The notes: generated by a model not told the origin, from the letters alone. 64,000 nt of DNA from Weissella confusa (GCA_016466735.1 JAAOED010000001.1:124001-188000), one strand, 5' to 3'. Shown: positions 24,054 to 33,599, counted from the first letter of the stretch. A program made the numbers and translations.

Positions 24054-25043
24054 ATGAAAGACGTCCTTGTATTAACAACTGGTGGCACAATTGCGTCGAC
24101 CAAAACAGAAAACGGTTTGGCACCCGGTCTTGATGCTGAAACGTTGATTGGTTATTTTGAACGACGCCCAGGCGTGAATCTATCAGTTGAAAGTGTCATG
24201 AGTAAGGACTCAACCAACATGCAACCAGAGGATTGGTTGGATTTGGCGACGCGTATTCAACAGCATCATGATGACTATGATGCCTTTATTATTACCCACG
24301 GTACAGATACGATGGGATATACGGCAGCGGGCCTCTCATACCTCCTTTATGGGTTTGATAAGCCAGTTGTGTTAACTGGGTCGCAAGTGCCACTGGGAAT
24401 GGTTGAGACGGACGCTGTGCGCAATTTGCACGATGCGTTAACTTTTGCCAGTCAAACAGACTTGCAGGGTGTTTACCTGGTCTTTAATGGCCTGGTAATG
24501 GCTGGGACGCGTGCAGTAAAGACGAAGTCAAAGAGCTATGATGCTTTTGAGAGTATCAACTACCCATATATTGCCAGTGTGTCCGAGGGTAACATGGTAC
24601 CGCTGTATCAACCAGAGCCAGAAGAACCGGTGTTAACGCCAAGTATTTCATTGGATTCAAATGTGTTTGTGTTGAAAGCTTTTCCTGGATTGACGGTTGA
24701 TATCTTCGATTATTTGGCTGCCCGTGTTCATGGTGTTATCATCGAGAGTTTTGGAAATGGTGGGTTGCCGTTTGAGCGACGTAACCTAATTCCGGGTATC
24801 GAGAAGTTGATTGCAGCGGATATTCCGGTTATTATTACGACCCAAATTTTGGAAGAGGGTCAGGATATTTACCTCTATGAAGTGGGAAAGAAAGTGGCAG
24901 ACGCTGGTGGGATTACGGCCGGTGATATGAACACAGAAGCGATTGTGGCGAAGTTAATGTGGGTGCTGGCTCAGACACGTGAGCTCGAGACGGTTAAAAT
25001 GCTCATGCAAACGCCGATTGCGCACGACCTGGATTTTGTATAA
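24054..25043 (+). CDS. ansA: type I L-asparaginase
   Basis: A 329-residue cytoplasmic amidohydrolase. LTTGGTIAST at 7-16 places the nucleophile at T12, and THGTDTM at 81-87 supplies the second Thr-Asp pair. The lack of a signal peptide marks it as the type I (AnsA) cytosolic form. It hydrolyses L-asparagine to aspartate and ammonia. GGGGAGGGTAGG precedes the ATG. It is followed 60 bp later by a YdbC-family gene, probably on the same transcript because no terminator lies between. Confidence 0.9.
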   Translation: MKDVLVLTTGGTIASTKTENGLAPGLDAETLIGYFERRPGVNLSVESVMSKDSTNMQPEDWLDLATRIQQHHDDYDAFIITHGTDTMGYTAAGLSYLLYGFDKPVVLTGSQVPLGMVETDAVRNLHDALTFASQTDLQGVYLVFNGLVMAGTRAVKTKSKSYDAFESINYPYIASVSEGNMVPLYQPEPEEPVLTPSISLDSNVFVLKAFPGLTVDIFDYLAARVHGVIIESFGNGGLPFERRNLIPGIEKLIAADIPVIITTQILEEGQDIYLYEVGKKVADAGGITAGDMNTEAIVAKLMWVLAQTRELETVKMLMQTPIAHDLDFV

Positions 25044-25103
25044 TACAATTAACGTTACAAAAACTGCCTGTTACAGGCGTTACAAGCAAAAGTGAGGGTG
25101 AAA

Positions 25104-25475
25104 ATGGCTGATTTGAAGTATGATGTCCTTGAAAAATTTGGCGTTCTCTCGACGAGCAAAAGCGGTTGGGAAATGCGATTAAACTTTGTACAGTGGGGCG
25201 ACAATACGCCGAAGTTTGACTTGCGTACATGGTCGCCTGACGGTAGCAAAATGGGTAAGGGTTTGACGTTGACCCACGATGAAATCGTGAAGTTGTATGA
25301 GGTGCTTGGTGAAGTGCTTGCAGTTGAAAACGGTGCCCAAGCACCAGTTAAACCTGAGGCGCCGGCTGATGATTATTTAGCAGAAATGTACTACGCTGAC
25401 CAAGCTGAAGAGGCTGCGGAGGAAGCTGCCGAAGATGCAGATCGTCCGAAGTGGGGTCGCCTAAGCGATTTATAA
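25104..25475 (+). CDS. YdbC/PC4-like single-stranded DNA-binding protein
   Basis: A 123-residue protein, start ATG at 25104 (MADLKYDVLEKFGVLS). The first about 75 residues match the YdbC family, a bacterial PC4-like fold that binds single-stranded nucleic acid. The visible pattern WEMRLNFVQWGDNTPKFDLR is typical of it. The C-terminal third is a low-complexity acidic tail (EEAAEEAAEDAD), reminiscent of single-stranded-DNA-binding protein tails. Its cellular role is not established. Its stop codon lies within the left end of repeat R2 copy b. Confidence 0.8.
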   Translation: MADLKYDVLEKFGVLSTSKSGWEMRLNFVQWGDNTPKFDLRTWSPDGSKMGKGLTLTHDEIVKLYEVLGEVLAVENGAQAPVKPEAPADDYLAEMYYADQAEEAAEEAAEDADRPKWGRLSDL

Positions 25476-25597
25476 AGTAGACTGGGAATGTCGGAGGTTT
25501 TTAGACCTACGACGTGACCAAGTCGCCCTTATCAGGTGCGTCTTTGGTCTTGCGCCTGACTGAAGTCAGGTGTTTTAGACCAACAGCTGCTGTGTTA
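25472..25597 (+). repeat. dispersed intergenic repeat R2, copy b (long form)
   Basis: Same ends as copy a (ATAAAGTAGACTGGGAATGT ... ACAGCTGCTGTG), but with about 75 bp of extra stem-loops: GTCGGAGGT/ACCTACGAC, and TCAGGTGCG/TGCGCCTGA. Together with the next stretch to 25789 it fills a 314-bp gap between genes. Confidence 0.65.
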
Positions 25598-25635
25598 ATT
25601 GATTAACGGTATTAATAGTTAGGTATACGACTAAT

Positions 25636-25668
25636 CGCGCGTGGAATGAATTTCCGCGTGCGTTTTTT
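25636..25668 (+). terminator. terminator upstream of the unknown gene
   Basis: CGCGCGTGGAA pairs with TTCCGCGTGCG (one mismatch), then six T. It argues that the following gene starts at 25790 from its own promoter, not at 25646. Confidence 0.7.
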
Positions 25669-25789
25669 GTTAGGGCTATTAATTAAGACGTTTTCGATGA
25701 CAAAATTGCATAAAAGACGTGTCTTAAATGCCTTGATACCGGCGTTTGTCTCCTCTAAACTGGGCTTAACAGATCAAGGGGGATTTGAG

Positions 25790-26485
25790 ATGCGATTATT
25801 GGTTGTGGACTTAGGGGAGTTACGTCAAGGGTATGTGGATTGGCAGATGTTTGTTGAGAATCTGCTAGATGCTGGTGTTGAGACACTTGTTTTATTGAAT
25901 GCGACGCAGCATGCGGCGGCTGGTGCGCCGACTTTATTTGGCAACGGTGTGTTGCCGCGTGATGGTGTCACGCGTGTTTGGGCGGATAATCCAGTTTTGT
26001 TAGTTGATGAAGCGTTGCGTGAACAAGGTGAGTATTGGCATTGGGCATGGTCGAGGAGTGATCATCGAAATGCGACGGATTATGGTGTGGCAGTTATCCA
26101 GATGGGGTGGATTCGTCGTGTGTGGTGTCGTCCGTTTTCAAGTGGGAATGGGATTCATGTCTTTGATGTTGGCCGCCATGTTGTTGTGGTGCCGACCTTG
26201 AGTGGGCGAGGGGAGGTGCCATCGGTTGAATTAATCGAAAACACGCATGATTATTTGCATGGTCAACTGAAACCGATGTTTATGCTACCACCAGAACAGT
26301 GGTTGTATCGATTACGTGATTATGATTGGGTGCGTTGTGATGATTTAGCCCAACAGCGGGTGCAATCGATGGGTGATGAAATACCGGTTGTGGTGGATTA
26401 CGATGCAGCGATTGTGTCGATTGAGCCGTGGCGACCGTTGCTTGATACACCACTTAAAACGAGTTTGATAAATTCACTTGATTGA
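25790..26485 (+). CDS. unknown protein, 231 aa, Trp-rich
   Basis: Start ATG at 25790 (MRLLVVDLGELRQGYVD) after AAGGGGGAT. I do not recognise the family. The protein is soluble, with no signal peptide. The N-terminus alternates beta strands and helices in a way that could be Rossmann-like (LLVVDLGE; VETLVLLNATQHAAAG; NPVLLVDEAL). The middle is unusually Trp-rich (YWHWAWSR, GWIRRVWCRP). It is isolated between a terminator and the menG gene and its codon use is ordinary. Function unknown. Confidence 0.65.
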   Translation: MRLLVVDLGELRQGYVDWQMFVENLLDAGVETLVLLNATQHAAAGAPTLFGNGVLPRDGVTRVWADNPVLLVDEALREQGEYWHWAWSRSDHRNATDYGVAVIQMGWIRRVWCRPFSSGNGIHVFDVGRHVVVVPTLSGRGEVPSVELIENTHDYLHGQLKPMFMLPPEQWLYRLRDYDWVRCDDLAQQRVQSMGDEIPVVVDYDAAIVSIEPWRPLLDTPLKTSLINSLD

Positions 26486-26609
26486 GGCTTTTTGCATAAT
26501 GCAAATGATGTGTCAACTGACTTTGTATAACGTTGGTATTGGATTGGGCTGTGGTCTGACTCTGAATAGTTGTATAATGTAAGGAACAACTACGATTGAG
26601 GGTAATGAC

Positions 26610-27311
26610 ATGAATAAAGCGCCACAACGCGTGCAAGGAATCTTTGATGGCCTTGCGCACGATTACGACAAGATGAACGACATTATTAGTTTGGGAACGC
26701 ACCGTAGCTGGCGTACAAAGACGATGGCTGCAATTAATGTGCCAAAAAACGGCCAAATTCTCGATGTGGCAGCTGGGACGGGTGACTGGACAATCGCTTT
26801 GGCTAAGGAGCTCGGCGAAAAAGGTCATGTGACTGGTTTTGACTTGAGTTCAGAAATGTTGGCAGTCGCACGTGAAAAAGTTGTGGCAGCTGGTGTTAGT
26901 TACTGGGTGACGTTGACGCAAGGTAATGCAATGGAATTGCCGTATGAAGATGACACGTTTGATTTGGTGACAATCGGATTTGGTTTGCGTAACTTGCCTG
27001 ATACAGCCAAGGGTTTGCAAGAATTGTACCGTGTCTTGAAGCCAGGTGGTGAGTTGGTTGTTTTGGAAACGTCTCAACCAGATAATCCTGTAATTAAGCC
27101 TTTCTGGAAGATGTACTTCAAGGGTGTGATGCCGATGATGGGTAAGGTGTTTGCTCACGATAAGGATTCATACAATTATCTCGAAAAGACGACAGAAGAA
27201 TTTATGTCGTTTAAGGCGCTGGCTGATTTGATGACCGATACTGGTTTCAAAACGGTTACCTACCAACGATTTAATTTTGGTGCAGCTGCGGCGCACTATG
27301 GTATTAAGTAA
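26610..27311 (+). CDS. menG: demethylmenaquinone methyltransferase
   Basis: A 233-residue SAM-dependent methyltransferase of the MenG/UbiE family. ILDVAAGTGDWTIAL at about 50-64 is motif I for SAM. YDKMNDIISLGTHRSWR at 18-34 is the UbiE signature, and GFGLRNLPD near 129 is the second one. It adds the final methyl group of menaquinone. GAGGG precedes the ATG, and a TATAAT at 26573 may be the -10 box. menI-like, menB and menE genes lie within 3 kb. Confidence 0.9.
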   Translation: MNKAPQRVQGIFDGLAHDYDKMNDIISLGTHRSWRTKTMAAINVPKNGQILDVAAGTGDWTIALAKELGEKGHVTGFDLSSEMLAVAREKVVAAGVSYWVTLTQGNAMELPYEDDTFDLVTIGFGLRNLPDTAKGLQELYRVLKPGGELVVLETSQPDNPVIKPFWKMYFKGVMPMMGKVFAHDKDSYNYLEKTTEEFMSFKALADLMTDTGFKTVTYQRFNFGAAAAHYGIK

Positions 27312-27352
27312 AAAACTCTTTTCTTCTATATAGAAGGGGAGGGGAGAGAAAA

Positions 27353-27384
27353 AAGACACGTTCCGAACGGAACGTGTCTTTATT
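27353..27384. terminator. bidirectional terminator after menG
   Basis: AAGACACGTTCC pairs with GGAACGTGTCTT around a tiny loop, flanked by A and T runs. It serves the convergent hydrolase gene too. Confidence 0.85.
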
Positions 27385-27389
27385 TGTTG

Positions 27390-27959
27390 TTAGTCCAAAT
27401 TGTAATCGATGTCCGGTGTAACCGTAGCGCCTAATACATTTTTAAAGTGCCAAAGCGCCCAGCGGTGACCGGTTGGTGTGAAGCTTGCAACGCCATCTGC
27501 GTGAACGGTGATGTTGTAGTTCAAGTTGTACGCGTCGACTGCCGTGTGCAAAATGCAGATGTCGGTGTCGACACCTGTTAGATGAATGTCCTTGATGTCG
27601 CGTGAACGAAGGTAGTTATCCAAATCGGTATTAGCAAAACTGCTGTAACGATTTTTTGGATAAATCCAAACGTGATCATCGTCCTTGTGTTCAGCAACCC
27701 AATCCGCTAAGACACCGTAGTATTCACGACCGGGTGTGTCGGCGACGTTGTGAGCTGGATAAAGTTTTGTTTCTGGGTGATAAGGATCGTTTGGTACGTG
27801 TAAATCGGTTGGCAAAATAACGGCATCGCCATTAGCCAAAAATTCATCAGCGAGTTCTACTAAACGTGGCGCGAGTGCTTGTGCTGACTCGCCAGCAGTT
27901 AGGGGTCCTTCTGGTGCAACGAAATCGTTTGTGTAATCAATAATCAACAAAGCCTTCAT
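27390..27959 (-). CDS. isochorismatase-like cysteine hydrolase
   Basis: A 189-residue protein; the start is the ATG at 27959 (MKALLIIDYTNDF) after AAGGAG. Catalytic triad positions of the family are visible: D8 in IIDYTNDF, K102 in YPKNRYSSF, C135 in VDTDICILHTA. It may be a nicotinamidase, as in NAD salvage, or hydrolyse a related amide. Despite the name, a role in isochorismate chemistry of the nearby men genes is not implied. It is convergent with menG. Confidence 0.85.
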   Translation of the reverse strand: MKALLIIDYTNDFVAPEGPLTAGESAQALAPRLVELADEFLANGDAVILPTDLHVPNDPYHPETKLYPAHNVADTPGREYYGVLADWVAEHKDDDHVWIYPKNRYSSFANTDLDNYLRSRDIKDIHLTGVDTDICILHTAVDAYNLNYNITVHADGVASFTPTGHRWALWHFKNVLGATVTPDIDYNLD

Positions 27960-28048
27960 GGGAAATCTCCTTGGGTTTGACCGATAGCTACTGTGACAAC
28001 GCAATCTCTTTCTTTGTTGGTTATTATACGTCTTTTGCTGCGAAATGC

Positions 28049-28426
28049 CTACTTGCGAACTGGAATAATCATCGCAGTGAATGTTGATGATGAGGTTAGC
28101 TTATTTGTTTCCATGACGTAGGTGTCGATACGCCAAGTTTGGATTTGGCGACCGGCGTGGATTGGTGTTGCGATGGCGCGCAACGTACCTTCGGTTGCTT
28201 GGGCGACGTGGTGCGTGTGGATGTCTAATCCAACGGGTACTTGCTTTGTGTTATCGAGTCCGATATTAGCGCCGAAGCTGCCGGCTGTTTCAGCGAGCAA
28301 GGCGTTCATGCCGCCGTGAACAATGCCGTATGGTTGCTTGATTTCATCGCGGATTGGCATGGTTAGAATAACTTCTTCGGCCGACATTTTTTCAACAGAA
28401 ATGTTTAAATATTCAATCGCATTCAT
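28049..28426 (-). CDS. menI: hotdog-fold thioesterase, probable DHNA-CoA thioesterase
   Basis: A 125-residue PaaI/YbgC-type hotdog protein. HGGMNALLAETAGSFGAN at about 37-54 carries the family HGG motif and the catalytic acidic residue. It is divergent from menB and close to menE. This supports the role of hydrolysing 1,4-dihydroxy-2-naphthoyl-CoA, the step after MenB. The symbol is inferred from context because generic hotdog thioesterases look alike. AGGAGT precedes the ATG. Confidence 0.75.
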   Translation of the reverse strand: MNAIEYLNISVEKMSAEEVILTMPIRDEIKQPYGIVHGGMNALLAETAGSFGANIGLDNTKQVPVGLDIHTHHVAQATEGTLRAIATPIHAGRQIQTWRIDTYVMETNKLTSSSTFTAMIIPVRK

Positions 28427-28544
28427 TTTGATTCGAAACTCCTATATATGGATGTATTTATTTTGTATATGATTATAACTTTAACTAGGGCGAACAAGAA
28501 ATCGCACAAATGGTTAAAGTGTTAAATATAAGTTTAACGGGTCT

Positions 28545-28574
28545 TTGGCCAAATTAGTAGAAAAAAGCTATAAT
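28545..28574 (+). promoter_or_regulatory. predicted menB promoter
   Basis: TTGGCC (28545-28550), 18-bp spacer, perfect TATAAT (28569-28574). Confidence 0.6.
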
Positions 28575-28629
28575 TTATTAAGCACATATTTGAGATAGAG
28601 AATATCGAAACCAGAAAGTGAGACTTAAC

Positions 28630-29448
28630 ATGACTGTAGAATGGACAGCGATTAAGGAATACTCAGAAATTTTGTTTGAGCGTTCAGATGCTGTAGCGAA
28701 GGTTACAATGAACAACCCTGCTCGTCACAACGCGTTTACGCCGGTGATGGTACAAGAGATGATTGATGCTTTCTCAATCGCCCGTGATGATGCGTCAATC
28801 GGCGTAATCATTTTGACAGGGGCTGGTGACAAGGCCTTTTCATCAGGTGGTGATCAATCAGTTCGAGGTAACGGTGGTTACGTTGGACCTGACCACATTG
28901 CTCGTTTGAACGTGTTGGACTTGCAACACTTGATTCGTATTATTCCAAAGCCAGTTATCGCGATGGTTAAGGGATGGGCCGTTGGTGGTGGAAATATCTT
29001 GCAATTGGTCGCTGATTTGACGATTGCTGCTGATAACGCCATGTTTGGTCAAACTGGTCCGAAGGTTGGTTCATTTGATGCAGGTTATGGTTCAGGGTAC
29101 TTGGCCCGTGTTATCGGACACAAGCGTGCTAAGGAAGTGTGGTTCTTGACGAAGTTCTACACGGCTGAAGAAGCTTACAGTATGAACTGGATTAACCGCG
29201 TTGTACCTTTGGCTGAAGTCGAAGATGCCACAATGGAGTGGGCTAACGAAATCTTGAAGAAGTCACCAACTGCTATTCGATTTATCAAGGCAGCGATGAA
29301 CGCTGACACCGATGGTTTGGCTGGCTTGCAACAATTCGCTGGTGACGCCACGATGTTGTACTACACGACGGATGAAGGTAAGGAAGGAAAGAACGCGTTC
29401 CTAGAAAAGCGCGAACCAGACTTCTCACAATTCCCTAAGTTCCCTTAG
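28630..29448 (+). CDS. menB: 1,4-dihydroxy-2-naphthoyl-CoA synthase
   Basis: A 272-residue crotonase-fold enzyme; start ATG at 28630 ([17 protein letters not shown]). Strong family signs: [11 protein letters not shown] near residue 78, and [22 protein letters not shown] near 140, the region that closes the naphthoate ring. It cyclises o-succinylbenzoyl-CoA. menE, the enzyme making its substrate, follows after a short hairpin. Together with menI-like and menG genes nearby this covers several, but not all, menaquinone steps. Confidence 0.92.
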   Translation: MTVEWTAIKEYSEILFERSDAVAKVTMNNPARHNAFTPVMVQEMIDAFSIARDDASIGVIILTGAGDKAFSSGGDQSVRGNGGYVGPDHIARLNVLDLQHLIRIIPKPVIAMVKGWAVGGGNILQLVADLTIAADNAMFGQTGPKVGSFDAGYGSGYLARVIGHKRAKEVWFLTKFYTAEEAYSMNWINRVVPLAEVEDATMEWANEILKKSPTAIRFIKAAMNADTDGLAGLQQFAGDATMLYYTTDEGKEGKNAFLEKREPDFSQFPKFP

Positions 29449-29514
29449 AATGAAAAAACGAGCCCCGCATCTCTGAAAGACTGATGTGGGGCTTTGTGTT
29501 GAAAGGACATGGCA

Positions 29515-30963
29515 ATGGAAAATTGGCTAACGAAGCGTGCCATGCTGACGCCGAATCGGATGGCGGTGCGCTTTGAAAATACAACGCTAACTTTTGCTGA
29601 AATGCGTCAACGCGTTTTGACAATTGCTGGCCAAATCACGCAACACATTGATGATAATGAACGCATCGCTTTGATTACACCAAATAATCTAATGGGCTAT
29701 TTGATGATTTTGGCGGTGCAACAATTGGATAAAACAGTGGTTTTGCTAAACCGTCGTCTTTCACCACGCGAAATGGCATTCCAATTGGACGATGCAGCAA
29801 TTACGACTGTTTTCCAAGATGATCGTTTCGAGGGCGAATTACCGGTCAAACAAGTCACTTTTGCTGAAGTTTTGGCAACGAACGCTGAAGCTGTCGATCC
29901 AGTGGCGGATTTCGACCTGGATAAGGTGACGTCAATTATGTATACGTCAGGTACTACGGGTAACCCAAAGGGTGTTATGCAAACCTTTGGTAACCACTTC
30001 TATTCAGCGGTTGGTTCTGCTTTGAACTTGGGTTTAACGCCGGATGATGTCTGGCTAGCGGCAGTGCCGATTTTCCACATCAGCGGACTTTCAATCATGA
30101 TGCGTTCATTGATTTATGGTATGGGTGTTAGCTTGTATGAACGATTTGATGTCGAAAAGATTAATGCCGAATTGATGGCTGGCCAAGTAACGACGATTTC
30201 AGTGGTGCCGGTTATGCTTAAACAATTGTTGGCGCAACTATCTGAGGGTGCAAAGTATCATGATCGTTTCCGCACGATGCTACTTGGTGGTGGTCCAACG
30301 GATTTAACAACCCTTGAAAAGGCAACCGCGGCCGGCATTGAAATTGTCCAATCATACGGTATGACGGAGACGGCTTCACAAGTGATTGCATTGGATGCTG
30401 CCAGTGCAACGAAGAAGTTGGGTTCAGCTGGTAAGCCGCTGTTCCCGGTAGAAGTTCGCATTCAAAAGGCGAAAGAGACGGATCAAGTTGGTCGCATTCA
30501 AATTAAGTCACCGACTTTGGCGGTTGGGTATTTGAATCGTCCTGATAAATATGCTGAATCATTTGTTGATGGCTGGTTCGATACTGGTGACATGGGCTGG
30601 TTGGATGACGATGGCTTTTTGTATGTTGAGGGTCGTGAGGGTGATATGATTTCGTCTGGTGGCGAAAATGTCTTCCCAGATGAAATTGAATCGGTTTATG
30701 GTGAAGCGACGGCGATTGACCAAATTTCAGTAGTTGGTATCCCAGATGAACGCTGGGGCGCTGTACCGGTAGCTTTTTTGTCATTCAAGCCAGGTGAAGC
30801 CATGGACTTTGCCAGTCTACGAACGTTTGGTCGTGATCGTTTAGCGCACTATAAGGTGCCAGCGCGATTCTTTGTGACGGATAAATTCCCTCGCACAGCG
30901 AGTGGTAAGATTCAGCGTCATAAATTGTGCAACCAATTGGACGAGGCGCAAGAAGTTAAATAG
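29515..30963 (+). CDS. menE: o-succinylbenzoate-CoA ligase
   Basis: A 482-residue acyl-adenylate enzyme. MYTSGTTGNPKGVM is the AMP-binding P-loop, and YGMTETASQ, GWFDTGDMGW and SGKIQRHKL near the C-terminus are the remaining ANL-family motifs with the catalytic lysine. The ATG at 29515 has better spacing to GAAAGG than the ATG at 29509. It activates o-succinylbenzoate for MenB. A hairpin at about 29461-29496 between menB and menE lacks a T run and may only tune expression. Confidence 0.9.
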   Translation: MENWLTKRAMLTPNRMAVRFENTTLTFAEMRQRVLTIAGQITQHIDDNERIALITPNNLMGYLMILAVQQLDKTVVLLNRRLSPREMAFQLDDAAITTVFQDDRFEGELPVKQVTFAEVLATNAEAVDPVADFDLDKVTSIMYTSGTTGNPKGVMQTFGNHFYSAVGSALNLGLTPDDVWLAAVPIFHISGLSIMMRSLIYGMGVSLYERFDVEKINAELMAGQVTTISVVPVMLKQLLAQLSEGAKYHDRFRTMLLGGGPTDLTTLEKATAAGIEIVQSYGMTETASQVIALDAASATKKLGSAGKPLFPVEVRIQKAKETDQVGRIQIKSPTLAVGYLNRPDKYAESFVDGWFDTGDMGWLDDDGFLYVEGREGDMISSGGENVFPDEIESVYGEATAIDQISVVGIPDERWGAVPVAFLSFKPGEAMDFASLRTFGRDRLAHYKVPARFFVTDKFPRTASGKIQRHKLCNQLDEAQEVK

Positions 30964-30970
30964 GAAAGAA

Positions 30971-31009
30971 ACGAGTTGGTGTGATATTGGTATACACCAA
31001 CTCGTTTTT
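30971..31009 (+). terminator. terminator after menE
   Basis: ACGAGTTGGTGT pairs perfectly with ACACCAACTCGT, then T run. Confidence 0.9.
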
Positions 31010-31097
31010 AAGTATATGGCTTTTCCTTCTTCGCTTACGTATAATAAGTGGAATAGTTTTAATCCGTTATACAGGAAAGAAGAGAAGGGGTTTATGT

Positions 31098-33359
31098 ATG
31101 TTTGGGGATAATGTTGGGCCGTATAAGCGCCCAGTTTTTGGTGTGAAGAAGCGCGTATTAGTGTCGGGCGCGACTTTGATGATGTTGGGGATGTCAGTTG
31201 ATGTGAAGGCAGATGGTGTCGAAACTGAGTCAGCGATGGTTGTGGGGACTGCTGGCGAAACGACTGATGGAACTGGTAATCGCGAGCCTAAAAACTGGGA
31301 TTGGTCTACCGATGCGAGCGTTGCACAAACCGTTATGACGACGGTGGATGGCGCCGTGAACGCTGATGGTAAAGTGCTGCCAGCAGGAAGCAGTTTTGTT
31401 CAGCTGGTTGATGCGCGAATCGTTAATGGGTATGCGATTGGGCTGAAGATTGATAATACAAATGGGCAATATCAAACGGGTGATACGTTGTCGATCCCGC
31501 TGTATGGCGAAATGGTCTCGGCAAGTGATCAGCATAAGCAAACGTTTAATTTGGTGCAGGCTACCGGTGTTTTGCAAAATGACGGCGCAACGTTTGCGCG
31601 TTATGAGGTAACGGGGGGCACGTTGAAGATTACCTTCACCACAACGCCGATTGGTGAGGCGTCTTCACACCTAGCAATTACTGGATCAACTTCATCGCCG
31701 TTGCCGGAAGCCAAGATTTGGGCTGAAAAAACGGGTATAGCAAAAATTACTTTTGGGGATGCGACGGTTCAAGGGACGTTTGAATTTAAATCACGTTTCC
31801 AAGTGGATGCGCCTGGTGTTGCAACCCAGCAACTGTTTACGAAGAGTGATCAAGTGAGTGTTGGAAGTTACTATCAAGATGATGGCTACATGAACGCTTT
31901 GTTGCGCGGGGATGCGGATATAACTGCTAAAATTCGTGAAACGGGCGCCTTTGCAACGGAAGATTTGATTCAATTGCAACACGTTCAAATTGAACAAGGA
32001 ACTGTGTTGTCTGCCTCGTCATCGGCTGGCTACTCAACCTATTATGTTGTTGATAAAAATGCGGCCGGCAAATATTAAGCAACCGTTATTTCGGCAACTG
32101 TTTCCCAGATGAATACTGAATCCATTGATGCGCAAAACTTTATTGAATACGCTGAGGGTACATCTGACAAGGAAATTGTCCGTGACTTAGCGTCGGTTGG
32201 GCGTGGTGCATATACGATTCATTTGAATGCCGATGGGACATATACAATGGCCTATAACATGGGAAACCCTTATGCAGATTGGGGTGTTGATAATTTCGGT
32301 AATCAAACATTTGGCGAATTCTTGTTAAGCCGTGACGCCGATGGCACGTTGACGGCGACTGATTTGAAGGCGTTGGATGACAATATTGCTCGGGCTGGCG
32401 GGTCAAATCCATCCGAAGGAACTGGGTCGCACGGCCATCAATTCTACATTCATTTTGCTGATAACACAGCGGTTAATGCAGTGACGAGTGTGTTGAAAAC
32501 CTATAATGCAACTGGTGAATTGTTGAATACGACCAAAATTGCCCGCGCAGCCACAACGCCGGATGTCGTTGATATTAAGGGGCAAGCGCGTTTGCGTGTG
32601 TTCCACATTGACGAAGCTGGCCATGAACTGGCTACAACTGAAGTGAAGATTGCAAATCCAGGCACGCCGTATGAAACGTCGGCCAAAGAAATAGAAGATT
32701 ATCATCTATTGCGTGTGACAGATAATGCAACCGGTGTTTACGGCAAGGCGAACGAGACAACGTCGGTCGTGTATGTGTACGTAGCATCGCCGGTTGATGA
32801 TCCAGATTATATTTTCGAAGAGGATGTTGAAGAGCCAGACGATCCTGACGTGCCTTTGGAAGATGAACCTGAAGTGCCAACAGAGCCGACAGTAGATGAA
32901 CCAAATGTGCCGGGACAACCAGGAGATACGACGCCAGAAGACCCAATGGTTGATGTGCCAACGCCAGAAGTGGATACGCCACAAACGGAAACACCGGAGG
33001 AAGATGTCATCACACCGAATGATAACCCAACGTCACCAGCGGTTGAACCACAAATTGACACACCAACACAAAATCCAGAACCGGAATTACCTGTGAAGGA
33101 CCGTGTGTTAGTTCCGACAGAGACGCCTAAGTCAGTCGTAAATCGCAAGGTGGCGCCGATTATTACAGCACAAACACCCGTTGTTGAACCAGTGACCTTG
33201 GAGAAGGTGGCTGAAATTGCATCGCCAACGTTGGTTGAAAAGGGTGCGGTTGAATTGCCGAAAACAGCGGCTGAACGTTCTGGTAATACTTGGCTAAAGT
33301 GGGCCGGATTAAGTGGTATGGCCTTCTTGGGGATGCTAATTATTCGTCGCAAAAAGTAA
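31098..33359 (+). pseudogene. LPxTG cell-wall adhesin gene split by one in-frame TAA
   Basis: Two open frames, 31098-32078 and 32079-33359, are in the same reading frame and separated only by TAA at 32076-32078. Translation continues sensibly on both sides (...DKNAAGKY, stop, ATVISATVSQ...), so this is one adhesin gene with a nonsense change. The start at 31098 (MFGDNVGPYKRPVFGVKKR) follows GAAGGGG and gives a signal peptide ending near VKADG. The extracellular part is adhesin-like. Then come a long Pro/Glu/Asp/Val repeat-like spacer and LPKTA, a hydrophobic helix and RRKK, a sortase anchor. A secreted N-terminal fragment without wall anchor would result unless the stop is read through. Confidence 0.85.
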
Positions 33360-33372
33360 TCGCCTTTTGTGC

Positions 33373-33400
33373 TTGAATTTCTAAAATGAGGGTCTATAAT
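33373..33400 (+). promoter_or_regulatory. predicted promoter of the candidate small RNA
   Basis: TTGAAT (33373-33378), 16-bp spacer, perfect TATAAT (33395-33400). Confidence 0.6.
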
Positions 33401-33406
33401 AATAGT

Positions 33407-33599
33407 CAATCTAGGAAAGGGGGTGATACGTTTTGTCAGATTATAGCAATCAAACGATTCGTATCGCCCTTGTATAGGAAACAAGGGCGATACGTAATTG
33501 TATTTAGCCCGGTAGGCAACTACCGGACGGCCATGCAGATTGCAATTTGAGATGTATGGTCGGAAGACACCAGGCGGCGAACCTGGTGTCTTTTTTTTT
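33407..33599 (+). ncRNA. candidate structured small RNA, about 190 nt
   Basis: Between a good promoter and a strong terminator lie three further hairpins: CGTATCGCCCTTGT with its 14-base complement (33459-33495 region), CCGGTAG-GCAA-CTACCGG (33510-33527), and a weaker CCATGC/TATGG pair. The 5' part holds GGAAAGGGGGTGAT followed by a 14-codon frame from TTG (MSDYSNQTIRIALV). The ribosome site resembles those of small type I holin-like toxins, but the peptide is short and not hydrophobic enough. A regulatory RNA or a decayed toxin gene are both possible. Confidence 0.5.
33565..33599 (+). terminator. terminator of the candidate small RNA
   Basis: AGACACCAGG pairs with CCTGGTGTCT, followed by nine T residues. 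Confidence 0.9.

Noticed and set aside
25646-25789. N-terminal extension of the unknown 231-aa protein
   Set aside because: The frame crosses a terminator hairpin, and a good ribosome site lies just before the ATG at 25790.
27390-27959. Isochorismatase-like gene as part of menaquinone synthesis
   Set aside because: The family name reflects the fold; the residues fit nicotinamidase-type amidases, and isochorismate is used, not hydrolysed, in menaquinone synthesis.
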